A stretch of DNA of 64,000 nucleotides from Orientallactaga sibirica (GCA_036365145.1 JAEOAD010000026.1:2478501-2542500); one strand, 5' to 3'; positions 1 to 11,338 are shown, numbered from the stretch's first letter. The notes: generated by a model from the letters alone, not told the origin. Numbers and translations are program-made.

Positions 1-374
1 CAGGGGACTCCCGGATCCTGCAGCGGGGTGGACACACCCCTCACACCCCTCAATGTCCCTGACGAGGTTTCTTTCTGAGGCTTGGATGAGTGAGCACGTG
101 TGGGACATATAGTCTTCACAATGCACGCTCACGTTGCCAGGAACACGACCTTTTGGGGGGAAAAGACACAGCATACGTGGAACCTCACAGCAAACGGGGA
201 GCCACATTGGGGCTGCAGCCAGGCATTGGAGGGGCTCCTGTTTCTCACGGTCAGGAAAGTAGAATAGGACGCCCCTCAAGAAGGCAGACAGGAGGAGGGG
301 ACCCTCCCAGCACCCTTGACCCACGATTAGCAGGCCAGGAAGATGCCCCATTGAGTAAGGAAGTTCGTGATGTT
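1..374. other. Unassigned sequence at window start
   Basis: No exon, RNA gene or recognisable repeat is seen. A 97-codon open frame at 90-383 has no recognisable similarity and runs into repeat sequence. Confidence 0.4.
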
Positions 375-545
375 TTGTGTTGATTGTCAATTTGACTGGA
401 ATGTGAGGGAATACTAGCCTAGCTTAGCCTCTGGGCACTTCTGTGAAGGACTGTCTTGATTAGGTTAATTGAGTGGGAAGACCTTTAACTATAGATGGCA
501 TCATTCCCTGGGCTGAGGTCCTGGACTATATAAAAAGACAAGAGT

Positions 546-708
546 GGGCTGGAGAGATGGCTTAGCAGTTAAGGTGCATGCCTGTGAAGCCTAAAGACCG
601 CGGTTTGATTCTCCAGATCCCACGTAAGCCAGCTGCACATGGTGGTACATGTGTCTGGAGTTCGTTTGCAGTGGCCAGAGGCCCTGGTGCACCCATTCTC
701 ACTCTCTA
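546..708 (+). repeat. tRNA-derived SINE
   Basis: Begins GGGCTGGAGAGATGGCTTAG, with A-box-like TGGCTTAGCAG and B-box-like GGTTTGATTCT, and ends in a pyrimidine-rich tail. It is inserted in the LTR-like repeat. Confidence 0.85.
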
Positions 709-782
709 GTCTCCATTGATGGACTGTCAGCTGGAACTATAATAAACCCTTCCTCCCATAACCCAAGTTTTGTCAAGCATTT

Positions 783-988
783 AAAAAAAATACCTTATTT
801 ACTTACTTGCAAGCAGAAAGACAGACAGGAGGGAGGGAGAGTGTACCAAGGCCTCCAGCCTCTGCAAACAAACTCCAGATGCATGTGCCACTCTGTGTGT
901 CTGGCTCTACGTGGGTACTGGGGAATGGAACCCAGGCCGTTAGGCTTTGCAGGCAAGAGCCTTAACTGCTGAGCCATCTCTCCAGCCC
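783..988 (-). repeat. tRNA-derived SINE, antisense
   Basis: It opens with an A/T tail and ends GCCATCTCTCCAGCCC, the reverse complement of the SINE head. It is inserted in the LTR-like repeat. Confidence 0.85.
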
Positions 989-1068
989 TCCAGTCAGGTA
1001 TTTTACCCCAGAAACAAGGATTTATTTGGTACTGTGTAACAGAAATGGGCTTAAAAGTAGAGATTTGC

Positions 1069-1135
1069 GGGCTGGAGAGATGCTCAGCGGTTAAGGCTCT
1101 TGCCTGCAAAGTCTAAGGACCCAGGTTCAAGTCAG
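1069..1135 (+). repeat. tRNA-derived SINE, 3'-truncated
   Basis: Only the tRNA-like head is present (GCTGGAGAGATGCTCAGCGG through GGTTCAAG). The sequence then becomes unrelated. Confidence 0.75.
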
Positions 1136-1585
1136 ACTGGTGTTTCTTTGTAGGGGAGTGAGGGGGCATTTGAAGCTGTTTGTACCAGCATGTGTGAGTG
1201 GGGGGTTCCATCTCCCACCCAGCAAGATTTACACATTACTGTGACCCAAATACCTCAGAGAACAGCTTGTGGAAGGTTTCCATTGAATCCTGGTTTCGGA
1301 GTGTGCAGTCAGTCCACAGCTACCTCGTCTCAGGGGCTTGGGAAGAGTGCCATGGCAGTTACCTTTCTCTTCACTCATTCCTCATAGCTCATCATATCTC
1401 TGTGTGTGATACATTGAACATGAGGGTATTTTTTTTTTTACTATACACAACGGCAAGTTGTATCATTTTAAGACTGTTACAACAGGTTATTTTGAGTTTT
1501 CACATGGAAGATTTTCATAGGAGATTATCAAGTGGAACAGGGTAGAAGACTACACAGGTTTCATGTTAGAAAATATGCATGTGAG

Positions 1586-1796
1586 GGGCTAGAGAGATGG
1601 CTCAGTGGTTAGGGCGCTTGCTTGCAAAGCCTAACTACCTGAGTTTGATTCCCCAGGACCCACCTAAGCCAGATGCACGAGGTGGCGCATGCCTCTGGAG
1701 TTCATTTGCAGTGGCTAGATGCCCTGGTACACCCATTCTCTCTCTCATTCCTCTCTCTGCCTTTTTCTCTCCCCTTTCTCAAATAAATAAATAGCA
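1586..1796 (+). repeat. tRNA-derived SINE
   Basis: Full-length copy with AATAAATAAATAG tail. The target word GAAAATATGC lies before it at 1569-1578 and after it at 1819-1828. Confidence 0.88.
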
Positions 1797-1835
1797 CACA
1801 CATACACACATAAATAAAGAAAATATGCACATGAA

Positions 1836-1987
1836 GGGCAGGAGAGATGACTCAATGGTTAAGGTGCTTGTCTGAAAAACCTGACAACCTGAGTTTCATT
1901 CCCTAGTACCCATGCAAAGCCAGATGCACAAAGCAGTGCATGCATATGGAATTCATTTGCATTGGCTGGAGGCCCAGGCATATTCAT

Positions 1988-2040
<53 letters not shown>
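1836..2040 (+). repeat. tRNA-derived SINE with (CT)n(TA)n tail
   Basis: The head is degenerate (GGGCAGGAGAGATGACTCAA). The tail has expanded to about 35 bases of CT and 16 of TA. The target word GAAAATATGC occurs again at 2061-2070, so this SINE used the same target as its neighbour. Confidence 0.85.
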
Positions 2041-2074
2041 CCTTGCAAAGAAATATTAAAGAAAATATGCTTGC

Positions 2075-3140
2075 GAATCAGTCAGTTCTGGGAGGCTACC
2101 TAATTGGCCACAGGTGGACAGTCGGGCACCTGGCGTGGTGACGTGGCAAGCGTAAGCTTGACACCACTCTATCCTGTCAACATGCCTGTTACTCAGGGAA
2201 GCATGAGGACTCTCCTAGAGGCCACACATAGCTGGACCAGCAGGCTCCCCTAGAGCCTGACCTGGGGCCCTGTCCAGAAAGCAGGGGCCACTCGGGAGGA
2301 CACTGAGCAAAAGGAGAGGCCGGCACAGTGGCCCCTCCCCGTGGGTAGACAGCTTCGGGTGTGCTAGCCTCACAGTTGAAAGCCCCACTCGACGGTGTGT
2401 GGGCAGCGCCCCTGGCCACACTGTTCTTTCTCCCTTCAGGCCAAGAGGTGGGAGAGACAGGCTGCTGGCCCTTCAGGACTCCACACTGCCCATGCTGGTT
2501 GACAGTCCCTTTAGTGACCCCTGTGCATAGTAACCCCAGTCCCAGAGTCCACTCTGCTGCCACTCCTGTTCTCACACACACACAGCGCTTTTCTCTGCCC
2601 GCCCCTCCCCCAGTGTCTTACAGTGCAGACTTCATGACAGTACTGATGGGTTGTGACAAAATGGGGTTCCCCCAAGACCCTCCCATTCCCTGGGGCCTTG
2701 GATGGCAACTGTGGGGAGGAAGTGTCCTAACCCTCAGCACCATTGACTGACACACAGGCCACGAGACTCACTGAGGGGACTGTCCTGTGTTCATGGGATG
2801 GTCAGCTGTGCACCTAGTCTCTCTCCACTGAAGCCAGTACACTCCCCCAATTGTTGATCAGCCAAAGAGTCATGAGGAATTGCCAAAGGCCCCTTGGGGG
2901 CAACATCGCCCCCCAGCCGAGAACGAGCTTAGACAAGGGAAGTTCTGGTGGGTTTGGCGGTACAACTGGGCAGGACTCTGGTTTGTAGAAGGAAAAAGCT
3001 GGTACCAGATTTAGTGGCAGGGGCTCTGACTCCTCTGAGACTGCTAAGCCACGCTGCCACCATGTGACCAAATCCATTGTCAGGCCAGGAAATGAGCAGG
3101 ACATATTGAATCTTGGTAGTCACACCTTAAAGTTGGTGCA
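2075..3140. other. Unassigned intergenic sequence
   Basis: No exon or repeat is recognised. Open frames up to 130 codons on either strand overlap one another and have no recognisable protein similarity. Confidence 0.4.
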
Positions 3141-3345
3141 GGGGCTGGAGAGCTTGCTAGCTCAGCAGTTAAAGGCACTCGCTTGCAAAGCCTGGTGGCC
3201 TGGGTTCAGTTCCCCAGTACTCATGTAAAGCCAGACGCACAAACTGGTGCATGCATCTGGAGTCCATTTTTAGTGGCAAGAGGCCCTGGTGTGCCATTTG
3301 CTTTCTCTCCCTCCCTCCCTCTCTCTCTCTCTTTTCTTTCAAAAA
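3141..3345 (+). repeat. tRNA-derived SINE
   Basis: Head with a small insertion (GAGCTTGCTAGCTCAGCAGTT), body with CCAGACGCACAAACTGGTGC, tail of CCCTCTCTCT. The next 70 bases resemble the tail of a further antisense copy. Confidence 0.8.
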
Positions 3346-3512
3346 GACAAATTTGTTTTTTGTTTTTAATTTTATTTGCAAGCCGAGAGAAAGAACATGG
3401 GGACACATGGAAGGGCATAGGACAGGGACACAGGAGTATAAAGGTCTGGTCTGGTGGGGTTGACCAAGGTGATTGTGGTGGTTTGAATCAGATGTCCCCC
3501 ATAAGCTCATGT

Positions 3513-3724
3513 GTTTTTATTTATTTATTTGAGAGAGAGAGGGAGAGAGGCAGAGGCATCTAGAAAAAGAGAATGGGTGCACCAGAGCCTCCAGCCACTG
3601 AAAACGAACTCCAGATGCATGCTCCACCTTGTGCATTTTGGCTTACGTGGGTCCTAGGGAATCAAACCTGGGTCCTTTGGCTTTGCAGACAAGCACCTTA
3701 ACCACTAAGCCATCTCTCCAGCCC
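3513..3724 (-). repeat. tRNA-derived SINE, antisense, with 14-bp target duplication
   Basis: Starts at the A/T tail and ends GCCATCTCTCCAGCCC. AGCTCATGTGTTTT flanks it at 3504-3517 and 3725-3738, splitting the MaLR-type LTR. Confidence 0.9.
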
Positions 3725-3814
3725 AGCTCATGTGTTTTGCATGCTACGTTCCCAGCTGATGGCAACTTGGGAGGTGGAGCCTTGCTGGAGGAGGTGTGCT
3801 GCTGGCTGTTATAG

Positions 3815-4348
3815 ACCGCTTCACATTGTTGGGACATCCAAACGGGACACGGTTTATGGAAGAAAGAGGTCCATTTCCAAGCTTACAGATCCGGGGGACG
3901 TTCCATCGATAGTGGAAGAAGCTGGCTCCCTTTCACAGATCCAAGCAGAGAGAAACAACCCAACAGCCAGCAAGCGTCCAAAAAGCAGGAAGCGCCTCCC
4001 AGAGCTTAAACAAACCCCTCTGTATACTTTTGGGTTGGAATTCAGATCCGACCCCAGTAACATGCCCCCTCCCACCATAGCAGGAGTCTGCCTAGCCGGG
4101 CGTGGTGGCGCATGCCTTTAATCCCAGCGCTCGGGAGGCAGAGGTAAGAGGATCAGCTTGAGTTCAAGGCCACCCTGAGACTACATAGTGAATTCCAGGT
4201 CAGCTTGAGATAGAGTGAGACCCTACCTCGAAAAAAAAAAAAAAGAAAGAAAAAGGAGTCCGGGGCTGAAGCTACAAACTCAATTTAATAGGACACCTGA
4301 GTCTATGCGGACCATACATTCAAACTACCACATTGGGGGCTCGCAGGT
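3815..4348. repeat. Unclassified interspersed repeat, copy 1
   Basis: It contains TTACAGATCCGGGGGACG and ends in CAAACTACCACA. It is related throughout to 18525-19036. Near-identical words GTTATAG (3808-3814) and GTTACAG (4349-4355) look like its target duplication inside the MaLR-type LTR. It resembles an antisense LTR; the class is not certain. Confidence 0.6.
4094..4253 (+). repeat. B1-type SINE (7SL-derived)
   Basis: AGCCGGGCGTGGTGGCGCAT start, TTTAATCCCAGCGCTCGGGA, and a poly(A) tail at 4231-4252. AGGAGTC flanks both sides. Confidence 0.92.
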
Positions 4349-4813
4349 GTTACAGCCAGCTCCCCTTAGGCTCACTCTACTGCTGCTGTTGTCTACCTGC
4401 TGTGGCATGGAGGTGATGTCCAGCCTCTGCTGTCCCCTGCCATCACGAAGCTTTCCCTAGAGACTGCAAGCAAAATCAATCCTTTCCTTCCATCAGCTGT
4501 TTTTGGTCAGGTGCTTTGTCCAGCAAGGAGAAGGTGACTGCAACGGTGATTTTGGGACTCCCTCTGCCCGTCCCTGATTGTCTCCACTCTTCAATAGCCA
4601 CTGATCCCAAGGACATGCCTTCCTAGACACCTGCCTACTACGTATATCCCACCTCAGAGTGTTTGGAGGCAGCCAGTGGACAGGCCTGGACTGGTCCCCT
4701 CAGAAACTGATGTAACCCACTGGCCTGCTGGCCAAGCCACAAGCGGAAATGCCCTGGCTCACAGGACAGTCCTAAGTGTCCCCTTGAAGCACAAGTGGCT
4801 GGGAAGAGAATGG

Positions 4814-4990
4814 CCATGGGAAGGAAGGCTTTGACTGGCAGGTCACAGCCAGCATCGGAGAGAAATAGGAGGCCATGGAAAGGAAGGCTTTGACTGGCAG
4901 GTCACAGCCAGCGTCGGAGAGAAATAGGAGGCCATGGAAAGGAAGGCTTTGACTGGCAGGTCACAGCCAGCGTCGGAGAGAAACAGGAGG
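4814..4990. repeat. Three tandem copies of a 59-bp unit
   Basis: CCATGG recurs at 4814, 4873 and 4932, a period of exactly 59. The copies differ at only a few positions (GGGAAGG versus GGAAAGG, GCATCGG versus GCGTCGG). The unit contains GGCTTTGACTGGCAGGTCAC. Confidence 0.95.
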
Positions 4991-5526
4991 ACTAGAAGGG
5001 CCTTGGGTATTGCTCAGCCCCTCTGATGTTGTAGACACCAGGAAAGAGGCCAGGGCTCTGCTGTGAACAGGGCTCTGCATTGGAGGTGGAGGACATCCCG
5101 GCAGCGCGGGACGAGAACCCCAGCTGGTAGGGCTCCTCGGAAGACGGAGGCTGTTGCAGTTTGGTGGCTTGTTGGCTGTTTGGTCTTGTCTCTCTGCTAC
5201 GCATCTGGAAGCGAGCCAGCTAATTCGTCCACTGATGTCGTTTCCCCTGCATTGTATAAGCCTGGAGTAGACTCTTCCTTCCCATACGCTGCTTCTGGTC
5301 AGGTGGTTGTCCAGTCACTCAAAGGTAACTGCGAACACAAGCCTACAGGGACTCTGGGCCCCCACAATCCTATGTTTATTGTCTGAGAGGCCCGTTCCCC
5401 ATGGGTCCCCTGGGGAATTTTTGAGTGAATGCTAACTGTTCAGGCTCAGAAGGAATTGAACACTTTGCAGGGGCGACGGTGATCACATGCTTAGAGGAAA
5501 GAGCCCATTCCACATATCATGTAGCC

Positions 5527-5730
5527 TTACCCCTTCCACTGTGCCCCACCTTACCACCCAGCCCCACCCCACTTATCATGGAACCCCACCTCTTCCACTG
5601 AACCCCACTTCACCACTGAGCCCTACCCCTTCCACTGAACCCATGCGTTCCACTGAGCCCCACTGGTGAGCTACCACTGGTGAGCCCCACTTCCGTGGCT
5701 GAGCCCTGCTTTCTAGTGCTGAGCCCCGCT
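5527..5730. repeat. Degenerate minisatellite of about 18-22 bp
   Basis: Variants of CTTCCACTGAGCCCCAC recur about ten times with spacing changes. It gives a proline-rich open frame that is not a gene. Confidence 0.75.
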
Positions 5731-5844
5731 CTGCTGTCTGCCTCTCAGTCCTACCCGCGCTGGCTCCTGGGTAATGCCCACTTCCTAGTGGCACATTTAA
5801 TGGCATGGCTGAGAGTGCCTTCTGGTTTGAGTACTGCTAGGATT

Positions 5845-5965
5845 TGAGTCCTGGTTCTCCATTTTCCATTGCCTCGGTTAACGTGTTTGTACCTCAGTTT
5901 CCCCATCTGTAAATTGGAGATGTGAGAAAACCATGCTTCACAGGTTTGTTGGGATGGCAAGCCAG
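5845..5965 (-). repeat. MIR element, antisense
   Basis: The core CCTCAGTTTCCCCATCTGTA matches the reverse complement of the mammalian-wide SINE core. Confidence 0.75.
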
Positions 5966-6186
5966 TGGATGACAGCAGTGGGAGACGCTTTCCTGGGCCT
6001 TAGGCACGTTTGCCTGCATGCATTGCTTACCAAGGCCCTCCTGTGTCATTCCTGTAGTTTCCAGTCAGCATGTGGCTAGAACGGACAGCTGCCCTCTTTC
6101 TCAGCACAGTCAGGCAGCCTCTATGTAACCCGCTTGCAAAAAGGAAGATAATCTAAGTTCCTTTTTATTTTCTTCTTCTTCTTTTG

Positions 6187-6429
6187 GTCTTTTTTTTTTT
6201 TTTGGAGAGAGACAGAGAGAGAGAGGGAAAGGAAGACAGACAGAGATGGGCACTCCAGCAGTCTCAGCTGCTGTGAACGAAATCCAGATATGTGCGCCCC
6301 CTTGTGGTCAAGTGTGGCATTACGCCCTTGCGTCACTGCATCTGGCTAATCGTGGGACCTGGAGATTGGAACCAGTGTTCTTAGGCTTAGGAGGCAGGCG
6401 CCTTAACGGCTAAGCCATCTCTCCAGCCC
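6187..6429 (-). repeat. tRNA-derived SINE, long variant, antisense
   Basis: This subfamily has CGAAATCCAGAT and GTCAAGTGTGGCATTACG. TTCTTTTGGTCTTTTT flanks it at about 6178 and 6430 as target duplication. Confidence 0.88.
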
Positions 6430-6431
6430 TT

Positions 6432-6535
6432 CTTTTGGTCTTTTTGTGATTTTGTCCCCCCAGTGCTGAGGATGGGATCCAGGGCCTTGCTAGGCAAGTT
6501 CATTCACTGAGCTAAATCCTTAATCCCAGAAACTG
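6432..6535 (-). repeat. ID-like SINE, antisense
   Basis: CAGTGCTGAGGATGGGATCC and GGGCCTTGCTAGGCAAGT correspond to the reverse complement of an alanine-tRNA-derived ID element. It is old and diverged. Confidence 0.6.
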
Positions 6536-6605
6536 GGAATCTTATGCCGAGAGAAAAACAACAACAACACACACACACACACACAAAATAAAAAAACCCA
6601 AAAAG

Positions 6606-6736
6606 AGCTGGGCGTGGTGGCGCACACCTTTAATCCCAGCACTCGGGAGGCAGAGGTAGGAGGATCACCGAGAGTTCGAGGCCACCCTGAGACTCCATGG
6701 TTAATTCCAGGTCAGCCTGGACCAGGGTGAAAAAAC

Positions 6737-6769
<33 letters not shown>

Positions 6770-6775
6770 CAAAAA
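6606..6775 (+). repeat. B1-type SINE with long poly(A)
   Basis: GAGCTGGGCGTGGTGGCGCA start and about 30 A after CCAGGGTGA. A short AC repeat precedes it. Confidence 0.92.
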
Positions 6776-7039
6776 GCTTGAAGCTTGGAATGGGCCAGGG
6801 AGGAAACTTTCCTTCTCAGAAACAAACTTCCTTCATGCAGCTGGAACAGCCTGTGAGACACCTTGCAGAGAAGACGAGGCCAGGCAGTGACGGTGGGCGG
6901 AACCATACCTTGACTGACACTGCTTAGCTATGCACACCTCGAGCCCTCTACTTAAACCTAACCCCATGTCAGGACCCTGGGCATGGACTTGGGGGACATC
7001 ACTGGATCTCTTGGCTCCACTTTCCAATGTTGCTACTTA

Positions 7040-7249
7040 AAAAAATATATTTTTATTTATTTATTAGAGAGAGAGTGGAGGTGGTGGGATTGGGAGAGAA
7101 TGGGCATGCCAGGACCTGTAGCCACTGCATGTGAACTCCAGGCGCCTGTACCACCTTGTTCATCTAGCTTTATGTGGGTCCTGGGGAATGGAACCAGGTC
7201 TTTAGGCTTTGCAGGCAAGTGCCTTAACTGCTAAGCCATCTCTCCAGCC
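7040..7249 (-). repeat. tRNA-derived SINE, antisense
   Basis: Starts TATTTTTATTTATTTATTAG and ends GCCATCTCTCCAGCCC. Confidence 0.9.
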
Positions 7250-8264
7250 CCACATTGGCTCTTTTAACTTGCGTGTTGAAGATGGACGGCCAAGCCTGGC
7301 ATGTTGAAGCAGTCAGAGGACAGGCTTTGACCCTAACTCCAGGAACATCCACTTTCTTAGGATGACAGACTAAGACTGACAGCGACTGACAGACACGACA
7401 GCGAAGAATGTGCTTGCGTCCAGAGCCGTCCCCTCCCCTGCTCCCTGCCACCAAATATGTCCATGCTCTGTGCAGCTGGTCAACGGCCACCCCGGGGCTG
7501 TCATCTCCTGGCCAGACCTGGAGCTCAGGGGCTAATTTTGGAAATGACTGGGGGACTCAGCTGCTAGCATCACACTCTGGGAGGGTGGGGCGGGGCGGCC
7601 GGGAGGAGCTGGCTGGGAAGGGATGTGAGTGTGACTGTGTGCAGAGGGAGCTCCCGACATTTCTCCTTCGCCCCTGTGCTCCCCACTTGCTGGGGTCCCT
7701 TCACAGCCACCCGGGGGAGGCCTCTGGGCAGGACTGGTTCCTGGGACCCACCACCACGAGGTACTGCTGGGCTGGGCCTTGACGGATGGTAGGCAAGTTT
7801 CAGTTTTCTGGAATGTGCTTTTGAGTGGGGGTGGAGGGGGGGCTGCAGTGGGAGGCCTCAGGTCGTTCAGGTCGATTTTAGGCCTTTCTGGTGTTGAACA
7901 CTTCTGAAGCTTTGTTGCTTTGTGGTGGACGGTGACGACCACTCAGAAAACAAGACGGTGTCCCATGGAAGGATTCCGGAAGCTCACACAACGTGAAAGA
8001 GAGACAGTTTTTTTTTTTGTTTGTTTAAGCGGAGAAGTTTGGCCTTGACCGGTCCGTTGTGTGCCAGTCATTGTAAAAAGGATTTTGAGTCCTAAGTTCC
8101 CCGCTGCCATGGAATAGAGTGGACAGAAGTCAGCTACATGTGGATGTACATGTCCATTTCCAGGGGTTTCTGCTTTATTGGAAGCAGCGGCCCCGAAGGC
8201 CCCTTGTTTGCTCTGCTCAGCCCTGTGTCCCTTTGAGCCGGGGTGGGTTTGATTTCAAGTGAAG

Positions 8265-8265
<1 letters not shown>
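7250..8265. other. Unassigned intergenic sequence
   Basis: A moderately GC-rich stretch with overlapping open frames on both strands (7408-7782 plus, 7532-7942 minus). Neither looks like a known protein, and no splice-bounded exon is recognised. Confidence 0.4.
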
Positions 8266-8267
<2 letters not shown>

Positions 8268-8309
<42 letters not shown>

Positions 8310-8310
8310 T
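8268..8310. repeat. (TG)n microsatellite
   Basis: About 20 TG dinucleotides, followed by a G-rich run. Confidence 0.97.
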
Positions 8311-8940
8311 GGGGGAGGGGCGGGAGGCCCAGGGCCTGAGGTGAGGTTCCAGAGCTCCATGTAGCCTCCTTGAGGAGTCTGCCATGGGTCACTCAGGCTT
8401 TTCTGCGAGTGTCAAAGAGCCACAGGTCCCAGCAGCCCAGGGAGCGGCTTCCTGGAAGGGCGAAGCTTCTATCCAGAGTTCCCTCCTGGGAGTCCAAAGG
8501 CCTGGAAGTGGCAAGCCTCAGGCACTTGTCCCTTGGAACGAGGATTAGGGGATAGTTGGGGAGAATGAACGAGAGCTGCCTTGAATCCCAGTGGCCCAGT
8601 CCGACCTCAGCCCTCATGTGCAGGGCCTTGGTCAGGGGCTAGGGGACGGCTGTGGAGAGAAGAGTCTGCGGGGACCCTGGTGGCTGGCCAGGCCTGAGCA
8701 CCTTGCGCAAGGCCCGCAGTACAGGGCTGTCACTTTTACTTTGTGGATTTCTCGTGTCCTGTTCAGGCCATCGGTCCCCGAGGCTGCCGGTGTCACCCAA
8801 GCTATGGTGCCAGCAGGACTGGGGTCCTTGGGGCTGTCTGTACGACCAACTTCAGCTGTCTTCTCCTGTGCTTGGGTCCAGTGTGTCCTGTGGGGACAGG
8901 AAAGAGGGGACCATGTGCGTTCAGGTGATGAATCATAGCA
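8311..8940. other. Unassigned intergenic sequence
   Basis: No repeat or exon is recognised. Open frames of up to 141 codons lack protein-like composition and overlap a purine tract. Confidence 0.4.
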
Positions 8941-8944
8941 GAGG

Positions 8945-9070
8945 CCAGGGGACAGAGAGGAGGAGAGAAAACAGGGAGGGAGAGGAGGAAGGAGAAAAAG
9001 GAGAGAGAAAAGGAAGGGGGGAGGAGCAGACGGAGGAGGAAGAAGAGCAGCAGAGGAAGGCAGGTGGGGG
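8945..9070. repeat. GA-rich polypurine tract
   Basis: Nearly uninterrupted A/G on the + strand for about 120 bases, without a fixed unit. Confidence 0.85.
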
Positions 9071-9545
9071 AGTGTAGAGAGCCTAGCTCTGCTCTGGGGG
9101 GACAGTATGGCACCGCTTTTAACTACTTTTAACTACCTGCTCATAAGACCTGGTCACCTTGGGTCACTAGGCTTGGTGTCACTGAACCTGTGACCTTGGC
9201 CATGGCCCTCGGGTTGGAAGCCTGGTTTTCCTTCCAGCACTGAGGTCGGGTGGACCTCTTGGCCACTCCGCCAGGCTCCGATGGCCTTCTGCTGGCACAA
9301 ACACCGGTGCCTCTCACTCCTGTTTGGGAGGTTCCAAAGCATAGAGTCCAGCTTATCGCAGAACTGCTGGAACCTGGGGCTGCACACTGACCCCTTTGCA
9401 AGGGAGCTCTGGCACCCACCCAGACCGAATGGCCTCCATCTACTGTGCATGGGGCTGCTGCTCGGCCCACAGCTGGTCACAGACTCATCACACAAAAGCA
9501 TGAAAAGCACATTACTAGGGGCTGAGTATTGCATCGCTAAGGTTT
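9071..9545. other. Unassigned intergenic sequence
   Basis: No known exon or repeat is seen. The short tandem CTTTTAACTACTTTTAACTA occurs near 9115. Confidence 0.4.
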
Positions 9546-9791
9546 TCTTTTAATTTTATTATTTGTTTATTTTGAGAGAATAACAGGCAGAGAGAGAGAG
9601 AGAGAGAGAGAGAGGAAGAGAATGGCCACTCCAGAGCTTCCGGCCACTCCAGAGCTTCCAGCCACTGCAAACAAACTCCAGATGCATGTGCCACCTTGTG
9701 CATCTGGCTTACGTGGGTCCTGGGGAATCAAACTTATATCCTTTGGCTTTGCAGGCAAGTGCCTTAACCGCTAAGCCATATCTCCAGCCCT
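9546..9791 (-). repeat. tRNA-derived SINE, antisense, with internal duplication
   Basis: The segment GGCCACTCCAGAGCTTCC is present twice in a row near 9625-9660. It ends GCCATATCTCCAGCCC. Confidence 0.88.
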
Positions 9792-11337
9792 GCCAAGGTT
9801 TGATTAGACTGGGGTTTGCCTTTTCTGTGTCACTTAGCAATGAGAACAGGGTCTCCAAGCTAGGGGGAGCCCCCTAGAACTGCTAATGGACAGACTGCAT
9901 AGCTCAAGGCCACAAGGACATCCCTGCGTGGGCCCTGGGAGTCGAGAGCATAACTGCGAGACCCACGTCACACAGAGGGAAGGTTGCTCTGGCAGGAAAC
10001 ACTTCTTTCATGCTCAGGCTGAGCAAACAGATTGTTTAAACATGGGAGGTGGGCTGGAGACCAGTGGAGTTCCTGGAATGCTGCCCAGTGAACCCCCCTG
10101 TGCTGACAGATGGTGCCACTTGAGGCACAGAGAGGGGACACAACCTGACTAAGGACACACAGCGCTGCAATGACAGGGTTGGGCTTAGATCAGTTTCTGC
10201 CTTCAAGACTGCCATTCTCTGAGCAGAGCATTCACTGTGGGGTTTCCCATTTTAGATATAATATTCCGATCTTCCTTACTTCCCCCAATCCCTAACGTCT
10301 TCTTCACCACCACCACCATCATCTAAGACTGGAAGGAAAATACTAAATCTCAGGTCTAACTTAAATTGATGGTACAGAAATGAACTTCAGGGCACATCAA
10401 GGAGGTCTATCTCCACCCCTCCCCCAACTCTCTCTCTCTCTCTCACATATACCCACATATATGCACTCATCCCACCCCCTCCAGCGTGCCTCACCCCACC
10501 CCGCAACTTCCTATTTCTCTTCCACTTCTCATGGTGCTGGTGCCCTAAAAAACCGTAGTTCCTGATCCAGATGTCAGAGCCTCACGAAGTGGTCATGTGG
10601 GTTCACCAAGTTTTCAGTCGGCCAGCGCTCCCAGGTCAGCAAGAATGTCTGGTTCAGGGTACCCGGGGGATTTCTCTCCACTCACACAGCCCGGGGTCAC
10701 ATTTTCAGCTGTTTTTTTGGGGGTGGGGTGGGGAACCAGTTGGGGCCGAGGTTCTGATTTCACGGAGGGCAGCTGGGTGAGCTGTGAGCGGTCAAGTCAC
10801 AGTTGTTTTGTGGGATCACACGTCTTATCTGGGTTTCCTATGGGGGGGGCTCAGGCGAGAACAATGAGGCCCCATTTTATAGAGCAGGATGTGGGATTTG
10901 GTAGTTTACAGTCATGCAGGGTGAAATGAACCCGGGACTTGGTGCCTTTCAGCTAAAGACACTGCCATCTAATGGTGTAAATGGCCTGGGTGGGGTAAGA
11001 CATTGAGTCACGCACTTTTGTTTCACAGGGACAGGTAGACAACAAGTTTGTTGGCGCTCACTGCTTCACTGCTTCGTTTAATGCTCTGGCTGAGGGGGAG
11101 GGGAAAAGGGAGGGTGCTGTCCCAGCTTTATAGAGTAGGAACGGCCTCCTAGATGCCGTGCGAGTGGTTCTTCCTCTCTCTGCCTGGCAAAAGCAGAGGG
11201 AACACTCACGTTACCTTCCATGTCAAATCTACTTAGGGTTGAAAGCAGAGGTGACCCTCCCCCATCTTCCCCTTCATACTCCTCCCCCTTTGCCACGTTT
11301 CTCCCAGACCACTGGACCAGCACCAACCTTGACACTA
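9792..11337. other. Unassigned intergenic sequence with MIR fragments
   Basis: No coding exon is recognised. An old MIR lies at about 10090-10195, and a weaker MIR-like stretch at 10860-10960. A CTC-rich patch lies at 10420-10445. Confidence 0.4.
10090..10195 (+). repeat. MIR element
   Basis: TTGAGGCACAGAGAGGGGAC and ACACACAGCGCTGCAATGAC follow the MIR core order (GAGGCACAGAGAGG, then ACACAGC). Confidence 0.7.
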
Positions 11338-11338
11338 C

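Larger units (their letters stand above)
375..1050 (+). repeat. LTR-like interspersed repeat split by two SINEs
   Basis: Three pieces at 375-545, about 709-781 and 989-1050 read as one element. It begins GTGTTGATTGTCAATTTGAC and has TATATAAAAAG at about 528 and AATAAA at about 740. A SINE at 546-708 and an antisense SINE at about 783-988 interrupt it. The same family appears antisense at 22060-23370. Class (ERVL/MaLR-like) is a guess from the TATA and poly(A) layout. Confidence 0.5.
3475..4547 (+). mobile_element. ERVL-MaLR-type solo LTR, split by nested insertions
   Basis: Pieces at 3475-3512, 3725-3814 and 4349-4547 align with the intact LTR at 22113-22447. Shared words include CAGATGTCCCCCATAA near the start and CTGCTGTTGTC-ACCTGCTGTGGCA plus GAGACTGCAAG near the end. 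It is interrupted by a SINE and by another repeat that itself holds a B1, so there are three layers of insertion. Confidence 0.75.

Noticed and set aside
8591..9113. Several overlapping frames of 100-140 codons
   Set aside because: Frames on both strands overlap, and the longest end in a purine tract; no exon signals.
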